NCBI GenBank assembly: GCA_002839125.1 | Contig: PGXI01000086.1 | Span: 1 to 5,814 of the forward strand | Length of the DNA stretch: 5,814 bases | Direction: 5' to 3' | Origin: Tenericutes bacterium HGW-Tenericutes-5 | Lineage (GTDB): Bacteria; Bacillota_I; Bacilli_A; Izemoplasmatales; Hujiaoplasmataceae | Shown here: one piece after another, positions 1-5,814 of the stretch | Position numbering within the stretch: the stretch's first letter is position 1 | Layout: each line of letters opens with the position of its first letter | Notes under the pieces: generated by a model | What the model was told of the DNA's origin: nothing | Seen by the model: the letters and a program-made list of their open reading frames with translations, nothing else | Databases searched by the model: none | Translations under genes and position numbers: made by a program

Positions 1-902
1 GCGATATAATCTTTGAATCTACCCGGAACCGGAATAAAGCGAGAATGGACAATTCCAATCGCTTTATAACAATCACTAATAGAATTAACAATAATTCTTA
101 ATGCTAAAAGGTCATGGATTTCTTCAAAATCGATGTTTTTGACTTTCATTTTGCTATAAACAGAGTGAATGTTCTTGATTCTGCCTTTAATGTCAAAATC
201 AAATTCTTCTTCTGTTAAAAGTTTACCTAAAGATCTTTCCATTTCTAAAACGTCTGCTTCACGCGAACCTTTTTTGTCTCTTAGTAAACGGGCAATTTTC
301 TGATACTCGAAAGGATAAAGGTGTTTAAAGGATAAATCCTCTAATTCTGCCTTTAGCCTATACATCCCTAGCCTGTGAGCAATAGGAGCGAATACATCTA
401 AAGTTTCTCTTGATATTCTAATTCTTCTTTCATCATCAAGATAAGTCAGAGTTCGCATATTGTTAAGTCTATCAGCTAGTTTAACAAAGATTACTCTGAT
501 ATCTCTTGCCATCGCAAGAACCATTTTTTGATGGTTTTTAACTTGTTGGGCAGCTTTTGAAATATTGTATTTAAGTTGATCTAATTTGGTTAGACCTTCA
601 ACTATATCAGCAACTTCTTCACCAAATTTTTCTTTTAGTTCATCATAGGAGGTATCGGTATCTTCTAAGATATCATGTAATAAACCAGCCACAAGAGTAT
701 TTGGGTCTACTTGGTACTCTGCTAGAGTGATAGCTACATCTCTAGGGTGAACTATGTAAGGTTCACCAGATTTTCTTAATTGGCCTTGATGTTTTGAATT
801 GGCATAGTCAAAAGCGCTCCTGATAAAATCCAGGTGCTTTGGTTGAGAGATATAACTAGATATCTCTTTATATAACGGCTGGTATAAATCTTTTTCTGCC
901 AC
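1..902 (-). CDS. rel: Bifunctional (p)ppGpp synthetase/hydrolase, Rel/SpoT family, N-terminal half (3' end beyond window)
   Basis: This cytosolic enzyme makes (p)ppGpp from ATP and GDP/GTP and hydrolyses it again, driving the stringent response. About 300 residues are present and the frame runs off the window edge. The HD hydrolase domain comes first: R43, H52, H76-D77, E80-D81 and D144 are in place, which predicts an active hydrolase. The synthetase domain follows, with G240-R241, K251, D264 and the motif RFKD (R295-D298). The RxKD form marks bifunctional Rel enzymes; monofunctional RelA has ExDD. Residue numbers nearly coincide with those of the streptococcal Rel, which supports the GTG start at 902-900. 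A strong AAGGAGA lies 8 bases upstream, and no ATG gives a comparable N-terminus. The missing part should hold the rest of the synthetase and the TGS/ACT regulatory region. One oddity is N147 where the family usually has His (DRLNNM instead of DRLHNM). It lies 13 bases after apt, as in many Firmicutes. The family is certain; bifunctionality is inferred from motifs. Confidence 0.95.
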   Translation of the reverse strand, partial: MAEKDLYQPLYKEISSYISQPKHLDFIRSAFDYANSKHQGQLRKSGEPYIVHPRDVAITLAEYQVDPNTLVAGLLHDILEDTDTSYDELKEKFGEEVADIVEGLTKLDQLKYNISKAAQQVKNHQKMVLAMARDIRVIFVKLADRLNNMRTLTYLDDERRIRISRETLDVFAPIAHRLGMYRLKAELEDLSFKHLYPFEYQKIARLLRDKKGSREADVLEMERSLGKLLTEEEFDFDIKGRIKNIHSVYSKMKVKNIDFEEIHDLLALRIIVNSISDCYKAIGIVHSRFIPVPGRFKDYI

Positions 903-910
903 TAAAGTTC

Positions 911-917
911 TCTCCTT
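911..917 (-). promoter_or_regulatory. Ribosome binding site of rel, overlapping the apt stop codon
   Basis: On the minus strand the sequence reads AAGGAGA, 8 bases before the GTG at 902-900. It overlaps the TAA stop of apt (918-916), so ribosomes ending apt sit on the rel initiation site. This site decides the GTG start of rel. Confidence 0.85.
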
Positions 918-1428
918 AATACTGCATTAATACCTTTATTGGATAGTTCTTTAACTTTTCTCTACCGTTTAAATCGATTAATTCAATCATGAAACCTAAT
1001 CCAACTACTTCTGCCCCAGCGGTTTCAACTAGTTTTATTGTTGCTTCCATTGTTCCACCGGTAGCTAACAAATCGTCAATGATTACAACCCGATCTCCCT
1101 TTTTAACAGCGTCTTTATGCATACAAAGTGTGTTTTTACCATATTCTAGCTCATAATCATAAGTTATTACTTCGCGAGGTAATTTACCTGGTTTTCTTAC
1201 GGGAATAAAACCTGCATTTAAGGCGTAAGCTACTGGTGCGCCAATAATAAAACCTCTTGCATCAGGGCCAATAACCTTATTAGCTTTTAAAGTTTTTGAA
1301 AACTCGGTAAGTTCGTCAATTGCGTGTTTAAAAGCATTTTCGTCTCCGATTAGTGGTGTGATATCTTTAAATTGAATTCCTTCAATTGGGAAGTTTGGAA
1401 CATTTTTTATATAGTCTTGATATTTCAT
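916..1428 (-). CDS. apt: Adenine phosphoribosyltransferase
   Basis: This cytosolic purine-salvage enzyme converts adenine and PRPP to AMP and pyrophosphate. The 170 residues match the normal length of the family (about 170-180). The N-terminus carries the Apt signature FPIEGIQFKDITPLI (about residues 13-27). GPDARGF (54-60) is the usual GPEARGF with Asp for Glu. RKPGKLPRE (78-86) and LEYG (94-97) form the adenine-site and flexible-loop region. VVIIDDLLATGGT (114-126) is the PRPP-binding loop with the acidic pair D118-D119. The end, LMQY, is typical of Firmicutes Apt proteins. The ATG overlaps the TGA stop of recJ (ATGA), and a GGAGG lies 7 bases upstream inside the recJ coding sequence, so translation is probably coupled to recJ. 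All catalytic motifs look intact. No alternative assignment is plausible. Confidence 0.97.
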   Translation of the reverse strand: MKYQDYIKNVPNFPIEGIQFKDITPLIGDENAFKHAIDELTEFSKTLKANKVIGPDARGFIIGAPVAYALNAGFIPVRKPGKLPREVITYDYELEYGKNTLCMHKDAVKKGDRVVIIDDLLATGGTMEATIKLVETAGAEVVGLGFMIELIDLNGREKLKNYPIKVLMQY

Positions 1429-3515
1429 CTTTTTTCCTCCAAGATTTGGTTAAAATATTGTTTTAATGTTGGTACATCATTTTGATAGAAGTAATTAATT
1501 AAATTATATTTGTCGGTTAAATTTTTAAAGGTCCTTGAATTGTTTAAATCCATTTTTTTAGATACTTTTAAAACCTGATAGTTTTCATTGATATTGTCAA
1601 TTAAACCCAATTCCACGAAAATTTTCAAGGCATTTTCATAAATAAACTCATTATAGTTAAAATAATTTAGGTCATCTTTACTAAAATGGTCAAGTTTTTC
1701 GAAGTATTGATAAATTTTTCCTAATTCTAAGCGATCAATTATTGGGTTTAAATTGTATTTCTTTTCTCGAGGTAAAAGCGCTACAGTTTTAAACTTCTTT
1801 ATATCGTTTTCAAAGTCATTGTTTTCAATTACTAAGGAATCATTTAATTTTACAGTTTCTTCTCTTAAATAAGAATTGATTTCATGGTTAATTTTCCGGT
1901 AATCAAAGACTTGGAACATATCGGTACTGATATCTTTTATCATAATCTGTAAGTTATCGCGATTTCTGTAACTATTGACGTTAAGACCACCGCAGATTTT
2001 GATAAAATCTCCAGGGTTTAGCAAATAGTAAAACTCAAGCGAATTAAAGTCTAAAGCATCAAAATAGTATCCATCTACTTCTAACTGAAGTTTGGTATGT
2101 TTAGAATTCAAGATTTGTTTTCTCGAAACTCTTAGATTGCTCATTACATAGGTAGCGGTAAAGAAGGATTTATCTTGAATTTCCTTAATAGTTTTTATTG
2201 ATACTCGAGGAAGATAAACTTCCATATCAACTTTTATAACCGGATTTGTTTCTTTTATTTCTAAAGAATTTAAGGATTTTTTAAAAACTTCGAGGTTCTC
2301 AACATATAGTTGTAAACCAGCAGCTTGAGAATGTCCACCATATCTTTCTAAGAGATTAGCGTTTAGATTTAACATCTCTAAGATATTGGCATCGCCAAAA
2401 CTTCTCGCTGAGCCTTTGGCAAGGTTATCATTATCAATATTTAAAACGATTGTTGATTTTTGGTATTTTTCGACAAGTCTTTGAGCGCAGATACCAATAA
2501 CCCCTTCATGAAGATCTTTTGAAGCCACAACAATTACAGAATCATTTGGATTAACTAATTCTTCACAAACCAAGAAGGCGTCTTCAGTGAGCTTTTTTCG
2601 TAAATCGTGATTTTTCTCAATATCAACAATCAAATCGTTAGCTCTTTTAATGTCTTCAGTAATCAGTAGTTCTACTGCTTCTTTGGCTTTGTTTAATCTG
2701 CCGCTACTATTGATTTTCGGTGCGATTTTAAAAGCGATAGCGGTAACATTGATAATGTCTAAATTACTATAATCCAAAAGTTTCTTTAACCCGATGTTGG
2801 TTGTGTTTTTGATCTGTTCGATGCCAAGGTTAACCATAGCTTGATTTTCGTTTTCTAAAGGCATTAAATCCGCAATTGTCCCAATCATTACCAAATCGAA
2901 AAGTTCATCCAAATCATCATCTAGAAGCGCTGAGGCAAGTTTATAGGCAACCATAACCCCAGCAATTTCTTTGAAAGGATAGTTTGGACTTAACTTGGGA
3001 TGAATAATCGCAAAAGCTTCAGGGATTTCTTCTCCAGGTTCATGATGGTCAGTGATAATACAATCAATTCCTGCATCTTGAAGTTGCTTGATTTCCGGTT
3101 TACAGGTTATGCCGTTATCAACGGTAATGACTAATTTATATTCGGCTTTAATTATGTCTTTAACTGCTCTTTCGTTTAAGCCGTAGCCTTCATTAAAGCG
3201 ATCAGGAAGATCATAACTGATAAAAGCATTTAATTTTTTTAAGGAACGATAAAGAACTGCGATTGAACTGATACCATCGCAGTCATAGTCACCAAAGATA
3301 ATGATTTTTTCTTGGTTTATTATCGCTTTTTTGATTCTTTCAACACTTTTTTTCATGTCAGAAAGCAAGAATGGATCAATTAGTCTTTCTTTTCCCATAG
3401 AAAAGAAGGTTTCGTAATCGGAGATATTACGATTAATCAACAAAGTTTTAAAGATTTGTTGATCATCAATTATACCATCTACTTGTTTTTCCCAAATGTA
3501 TTTGCTTTTTATCAA
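1425..3515 (-). CDS. recJ: Single-stranded-DNA-specific exonuclease RecJ
   Basis: RecJ is a metal-dependent 5'-3' exonuclease acting on single-stranded DNA in recombinational and mismatch repair. All DHH-family motifs are visible: GDYDCDG (75-81), TVDNG (131-135), TDHH (155-158), GTIAD (212-216) and SSGR (270-273). The DHHA1 region ends with GGHSQAAG (393-400). An OB-fold-like region follows (about 425-535). The tail, about 590-696, resembles the C-terminal domain of Firmicutes RecJ, including a KKMDLNNSRTF-like stretch near 653-663. At 696 residues it is longer than E. coli RecJ and closer to Bacillus-type enzymes. The start is TTG: the frame is closed by a TAA at 3539-3537, there is no ATG or GTG between, and the resulting N-terminus (KSKYIWE) matches family N-termini. 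Only a weak GGGG lies 10 bases upstream. nadC ends 35 bases before it, and the TGA stop overlaps the apt start. All metal ligands are present, so an active enzyme is expected. Confidence 0.97.
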   Translation of the reverse strand: MIKSKYIWEKQVDGIIDDQQIFKTLLINRNISDYETFFSMGKERLIDPFLLSDMKKSVERIKKAIINQEKIIIFGDYDCDGISSIAVLYRSLKKLNAFISYDLPDRFNEGYGLNERAVKDIIKAEYKLVITVDNGITCKPEIKQLQDAGIDCIITDHHEPGEEIPEAFAIIHPKLSPNYPFKEIAGVMVAYKLASALLDDDLDELFDLVMIGTIADLMPLENENQAMVNLGIEQIKNTTNIGLKKLLDYSNLDIINVTAIAFKIAPKINSSGRLNKAKEAVELLITEDIKRANDLIVDIEKNHDLRKKLTEDAFLVCEELVNPNDSVIVVASKDLHEGVIGICAQRLVEKYQKSTIVLNIDNDNLAKGSARSFGDANILEMLNLNANLLERYGGHSQAAGLQLYVENLEVFKKSLNSLEIKETNPVIKVDMEVYLPRVSIKTIKEIQDKSFFTATYVMSNLRVSRKQILNSKHTKLQLEVDGYYFDALDFNSLEFYYLLNPGDFIKICGGLNVNSYRNRDNLQIMIKDISTDMFQVFDYRKINHEINSYLREETVKLNDSLVIENNDFENDIKKFKTVALLPREKKYNLNPIIDRLELGKIYQYFEKLDHFSKDDLNYFNYNEFIYENALKIFVELGLIDNINENYQVLKVSKKMDLNNSRTFKNLTDKYNLINYFYQNDVPTLKQYFNQILEEKR
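1436..1440 (-). promoter_or_regulatory. Ribosome binding site of apt inside the 3' end of recJ
   Basis: The minus strand reads GGAGG followed by seven A/G bases and the ATG at 1428-1426. It is encoded within the last codons of recJ (Leu-Glu-Glu-Lys-Arg-stop). With the ATGA stop/start overlap this points to translational coupling of apt to recJ. Confidence 0.85.
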
Positions 3516-3550
3516 ACTAAAACAACCCCAATTCTTTTAAAAAATCTAAT
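3516..3550 (-). other. Short spacer between nadC and recJ
   Basis: This 35-base gap is the longest intergenic space in the window. It contains a run of T and A bases and a GGGG (3526-3529) that may serve as a weak ribosome binding site for the TTG start of recJ. I see no hairpin that would make a terminator and no convincing promoter, so readthrough from nadC to recJ is expected. Confidence 0.6.
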
Positions 3551-4372
3551 TTAAAATTTCAATGAAATATCCAGTGATTTATATGAGTGCGTTAAACTGC
3601 CGACACTGATATAATCAACACCGGTTTCTGCGACTGATTTAACTCTTCTTAACGACATATTTCCGCTTGCTTCTAAACGTTTTTTTCCTTTATTTAATTC
3701 AACGCATTCTTTCATAAGTTGATTGTTCATGTTATCGAGCATGATTATATTACAATCGCTTTTTAAAGCTTCTTTAAATTGTTCTAAGTTTTCAACTTCT
3801 ACTTCAATCTCATAAGTTTTTCCAATGGCGTTTCTAACCTTTTTGACGGCTTCAATAATGCTACTTGCAGCTTTAAGATGATTATCTTTAAGCATAACCA
3901 TATCTGATAGGCTCATTCTATGGTTGACTCCGCCACCGTCTTTAACCGCTTGTTTTTCCAGGATTCTTAAGAGTGGTGTAGTTTTTCTCGTATCTAATAT
4001 CTTACAATTGAATCCTTTTATTTCTTCAACGAACTTATTAGTCATTGTCGCAATACCAGACATTCTTTGTAAAAAGTTTAGAGCGACTCTTTCTGCCATC
4101 AAAATAGATTTTGTTCTACCTTCAACAGTCGCAATTATATCACCTTTTTTAACAATTTCACCGTCTTTTTTTAAGATTGTAAAAATTGTGTCTTGATCAA
4201 CTTGTTTAAAGGTTTCTTCACAGACGAAAATCCCAGAGATAACGCCTTTTTCTTTAGCAATAAACTTACCTATTGAATGTTCATCGCTGAAGAGGAATTC
4301 ACTCGAAACGTCAATTCTTGGAATATCTTCTTTAAGGGAATTCTTTACGATTGATTTAATTTGTTCATCCAT
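3551..4372 (-). CDS. nadC: Nicotinate-nucleotide pyrophosphorylase (carboxylating), quinolinate phosphoribosyltransferase
   Basis: NadC converts quinolinate and PRPP to nicotinate mononucleotide, CO2 and pyrophosphate, the entry into NAD synthesis from quinolinate; it acts in the cytosol as a dimer or hexamer. The 273 residues are close to the usual 275-300. Visible signatures are LQRMSGIAT (101-109, R104), DTRKTTP (127-133, R129 and K130), the GGGVNHRMSLSDMVMLKDNH block (147-165; H151, R152, K162), EVEVEN (190-195, E192), MLDNM (211-215, D213), LEASGN (233-238) and VDYISVGSLTHS (252-263) in the phosphate-binding C-terminal barrel. All substrate-binding residues expected for the family are present. 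The ATG shares its A with the TAA stop of the upstream Fic-like gene (TAATG), and AGGTGAG lies 5 bases upstream, so the two are translationally coupled. nadA and nadB, its usual partners, are not in the window, so quinolinate must come from genes elsewhere or from outside. Confidence 0.97.
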   Translation of the reverse strand: MDEQIKSIVKNSLKEDIPRIDVSSEFLFSDEHSIGKFIAKEKGVISGIFVCEETFKQVDQDTIFTILKKDGEIVKKGDIIATVEGRTKSILMAERVALNFLQRMSGIATMTNKFVEEIKGFNCKILDTRKTTPLLRILEKQAVKDGGGVNHRMSLSDMVMLKDNHLKAASSIIEAVKKVRNAIGKTYEIEVEVENLEQFKEALKSDCNIIMLDNMNNQLMKECVELNKGKKRLEASGNMSLRRVKSVAETGVDYISVGSLTHSYKSLDISLKF

Positions 4373-5463
4373 TATTTCTCACCTAAATCCATTTTAATTT
4401 GACCATCAAATTTATGTTTTGTGTTATTTTTTTGAAGTTTTACCCATTTGGCTTTTCTCCCAACACCAGCTGCCCTAATGACATTTTCATCTGATAAACG
4501 TTTAAGGGTACGGTTTATTGTAGAATTTGAAACTGAAGGATGTTTTTCTCTAATATCTTCTTTCGAGAAGACATCTCCTAATTTATAAATGGTATTTTCA
4601 ATATAGTCCGTTTTATTGATCGGGATGTCTTGATCATATTGATAATCTCTTGAAGTTTCTTGAAGATCGACATATATGGAGTTAAAGATATTGATGAAAA
4701 AACTCATCAAAGGCATTACATCAGCTAAACCTTGTTTACTTTGAATGTCAATCTGGTTAAAGATATCTTGATAATCCGTTTTATAAAGGTAGAGTTTTTG
4801 ATAGAAAGATAAATAATTAGCTGCTTTAAAATGGTTTTCTAACATTAAAATATAGAATATTAAATTACCTAAAACCTCATTATACTGCATATCAAATACT
4901 TGCATACTTGAAAAATCAATTAGAAAATTAACATATAGAAAAATCGGTTCTACTTTCTTCTCTTTAGCTATATGGTTAAAGTCATTGAGGTATCTTTCTA
5001 ATTCTTCCCGCATTGAGAAAGATTCTTGATTGAACATACCTTTTTTCTTTCCATATTTTCTGTATCTTAACTTTTCCTTGCTTAAGACACCGTTAAATAG
5101 AAGACCAGTTAAATCGTTAATCTCACCCAAATGAAGTTGAAATGGATCAGTTTGTTCAACATGAATCATTGAAAAAATTGAATAGAGGTTTTTATATAGA
5201 AGTTCAGCTTTATTATTAGCCACAGAAGAATCAAGCAATAAAGTGCGATAACGATTTTCTTTTAAAGGAAAATCATTCGCAAAAAAGATTTTAAAGAAGA
5301 ACTCAGCGTTTTGTGAAGCTACTTCTTTTCTTAGGTACTCGATATTACGGGAAAAAATCTCTTCATAGAGATGGTTTTTTCCCATTTCAAAATAAAGAGT
5401 AGTTGTCTTGCTGAAGACATCGTGGGTAACTAAATTTACTTTAATTCTTTCCAAACAATACAT
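4372..5463 (-). CDS. Divergent Fic-fold protein with C-terminal winged helix, catalytic motif lost
   Basis: This 363-residue protein is predicted soluble, with no signal peptide or membrane segment. Its layout resembles Fic/DOC-family proteins. A helical N-terminal region (about 75-130) ends in a stretch like the Fic ELHxxLxxGV segment (IxDLTGLLFNGV, 115-126). A helical core follows (about 150-265), and in it the order MREELERYLNDF, then LYVNFLIDFSSMQVF, then LSFYQKLYLYKTDYQDIF mirrors canonical Fic helices. The active-site signature HPFx(D/E)GNGRxxR falls at 188-199 but reads QVFDMQYNEVLG: only Phe of the key positions survives, so AMP transfer by the known mechanism is not expected. A winged helix-turn-helix (about 286-342; SKEDIRE, then SNSTINRTLKRLSDENVI, then a GVGRKAKW wing) follows, with a charged tail of about 20 residues. 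The ATG start has AAGGGG 7 bases upstream. It is coupled to nadC. Many Fic proteins carry such a domain, so DNA binding is plausible but unproven. The Fic assignment rests on pattern similarity; a regulator of nadC is inference. Confidence 0.7.
   Translation of the reverse strand: MYCLERIKVNLVTHDVFSKTTTLYFEMGKNHLYEEIFSRNIEYLRKEVASQNAEFFFKIFFANDFPLKENRYRTLLLDSSVANNKAELLYKNLYSIFSMIHVEQTDPFQLHLGEINDLTGLLFNGVLSKEKLRYRKYGKKKGMFNQESFSMREELERYLNDFNHIAKEKKVEPIFLYVNFLIDFSSMQVFDMQYNEVLGNLIFYILMLENHFKAANYLSFYQKLYLYKTDYQDIFNQIDIQSKQGLADVMPLMSFFINIFNSIYVDLQETSRDYQYDQDIPINKTDYIENTIYKLGDVFSKEDIREKHPSVSNSTINRTLKRLSDENVIRAAGVGRKAKWVKLQKNNTKHKFDGQIKMDLGEK
4378..4384 (-). promoter_or_regulatory. Ribosome binding site of nadC inside the upstream gene
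   Basis: The minus strand reads AGGTGAG, 5 bases before the nadC ATG. It is encoded by the final Leu-Gly-Glu codons of the Fic-like gene, just ahead of its TAA. The TAATG overlap plus this internal site supports termination-reinitiation between the two genes. Confidence 0.8.
4438..4608 (-). other. Winged helix-turn-helix domain of the Fic-like protein
   Basis: Residues about 286-342 show helix 1 (ENTIYKLGDVF), a short helix beginning SKEDIRE, a turn with PSVSNSTINRTLKRL as the recognition helix, then DENVIRAAGVGRKAKWVKL as the wing. The spacing and the Ser-Thr-Asn-Arg recognition-helix pattern are typical of MarR/DeoR-like or Fic-associated winged helices. It has basic residues suited to DNA contact. 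Confidence 0.75.
4864..4902 (-). other. Position of the degenerate Fic active-site motif
   Basis: These codons (residues 188-200 of the gene at 4372-5463) occupy the place of HPFx(D/E)GNGRxxR. By eye the substitutions are catalytic His to Gln188, Pro to Val189, acidic to Met192, Gly to Gln193, Asn to Tyr194, Gly to Asn195 and Arg to Glu196. The flanking helices remain recognisable, suggesting the fold is kept and the chemistry lost. The alignment is mine and could shift by a residue. Confidence 0.6.
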
Positions 5464-5470
5464 ATTGTTT

Positions 5471-5476
5471 CCCCTT
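5471..5476 (-). promoter_or_regulatory. Ribosome binding site of the Fic-like gene
   Basis: The minus strand reads AAGGGG, 7 bases before the ATG at 5463-5461. It sits in the 22-base gap after the upstream gene and supports this start. Confidence 0.7.
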
Positions 5477-5485
5477 AAAAAAGTA

Positions 5486-5814
5486 TTATTCTAATTCATC
5501 AATAATTTTGTTTATAAATTCTGCTTCCCAATCTAGGTTGGTTGTATACCATGAACTATTCAATAAATCAGCTAAGCTTACTTGATTTTTTTCTTCAGAG
5601 AATTCTTGATCGGTACTTTCAAAATAACTGTTAAGCAACAAACTATTTCCATAGGCTTTGCCTATATAAGCACTTGACGATAGGTTCTCTGAAACTAAGG
5701 ATAGACTGCCTCTTACTACTGAATCTTTATTTTCGCTGTACCAATCTTCACCAATCAATAAGCCTGATGAAAGAGTTTGGCCATCGGCGCTAATCATCGT
5801 TTCAGCGAAATTAT
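5486..5814 (-). CDS. C-terminal end of a probable secreted or surface protein with GLUG-like repeats (5' end beyond window)
   Basis: Only the last 108 residues are present. The frame stays open through the window edge, and the first Met (at 5797) has no ribosome binding site, so it is internal. I do not recognise a specific protein. What can be seen is a Ser-, Asn-, Gly- and Leu-rich stretch with two weak repeat-like units (SSGLLIGEDWYSENKDSVVRG, then SSSAYIGKAYGNSLLLNSYF), followed by an acidic linker and an ending of the form VSLADLLNSSWYTTNLDWE. This order recalls the GLUG-type repeat proteins of Firmicutes and Mollicutes surfaces, in which G-Y/V-G-x-N-SY units are followed by a closing L-x-x-SFY-x-x-LGW segment. 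It is acidic, without a membrane segment or sortase motif at the C-terminus, so any anchor or signal must be in the missing part. It ends 22 bases before the Fic-like gene and is in the same direction, but its functional link to NAD genes is doubtful. The family call is tentative; a lipoprotein or other exported protein is equally possible. Confidence 0.5.
   Translation of the reverse strand, partial: NFAETMISADGQTLSSGLLIGEDWYSENKDSVVRGSLSLVSENLSSSAYIGKAYGNSLLLNSYFESTDQEFSEEKNQVSLADLLNSSWYTTNLDWEAEFINKIIDELE

Noticed and set aside
1425..1427. TGA read as tryptophan (Mycoplasma-type code)
   Set aside because: The TGA ending recJ overlaps the apt start and follows the natural RecJ C-terminus. 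Tryptophans checked in recJ, the Fic-like gene and the upstream gene are TGG, and no gene has an internal TGA.
3516..3550. An intrinsic terminator or promoter between nadC and recJ
   Set aside because: The spacer has T and A runs but no inverted repeat to form a stem, and no paired -35 and -10 elements.
3924..4196. A 90-codon open frame on the plus strand
   Set aside because: It lies wholly antisense to nadC, whose motifs are intact over this stretch. The translation is hydrophobic low-complexity with no recognisable family, so it is a shadow of the nadC codons.
4372..5463. The gene before nadC as a known NAD regulator (NiaR, NrtR, NadR) or an active Fic AMP-transferase
   Set aside because: No 3H, Nudix or NMN-adenylyltransferase-type motifs are visible, and the Fic catalytic His, Asn and Arg are absent.
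5464..5520. A promoter for the Fic-like gene (AT-rich stretch with a TAGAAT-like -10)
   Set aside because: The nearest TTGATG-like -35 is only 3 bases away from it, far from the usual 17-base spacing. In DNA this AT-rich the match is expected by chance.
5486..5797. A complete 103-residue gene starting at the ATG at 5797
   Set aside because: The frame is open beyond this ATG to the window edge and no ribosome binding site precedes it, so the Met is most likely internal to a larger protein.

Overview
The window is AT-rich and fully packed with genes on the minus strand, six in all, two of them cut by the window edges. Read in the direction of transcription (from high to low coordinates) the order is: the C-terminal end of a probable secreted or surface protein (5486-5814, open at the edge); a divergent Fic-fold protein with a C-terminal winged helix (4372-5463); nadC (4372-4372 shared base, gene 3551-4372); recJ (1425-3515); apt (916-1428); and the N-terminal half of a Rel/SpoT-type (p)ppGpp synthetase/hydrolase (1-902, open at the edge). 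The longest gap between genes is 35 bases, two of the junctions overlap, and no intrinsic terminator is visible, so the window reads as one polycistronic unit.

The organism is probably a low-GC Gram-positive-type bacterium: Bacillota or a Mycoplasmatota relative such as an Acholeplasma, Izemoplasma or Erysipelotrichia-like lineage. The reasons are the AT-rich codons, the recJ-apt-rel order (a classic Firmicutes arrangement), the Firmicutes-type Apt C-terminus, and the Firmicutes-type RecJ C-terminal domain. Tryptophan is encoded by TGG where checked and no gene carries an internal TGA, so the standard bacterial code fits better than the Mycoplasma/Spiroplasma code. The exact genus cannot be fixed from this window.

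Functionally, NadC and Apt both consume PRPP to build nucleotides (nicotinate mononucleotide from quinolinate, AMP from adenine). Rel makes and probably also destroys the alarmone (p)ppGpp that controls nucleotide metabolism. RecJ is a single-strand DNA exonuclease of recombination and repair.

The least ordinary element is the Fic-fold/winged-helix protein. Its TAA stop shares a base with the nadC start, and the catalytic Fic signature is replaced at essentially every key position (Gln for His, Tyr for Asn, Glu for Arg). It looks like a Fic pseudoenzyme, possibly a DNA-binding regulator tied to NAD synthesis. That role is inference; the motif loss and the coupling to nadC are seen directly.
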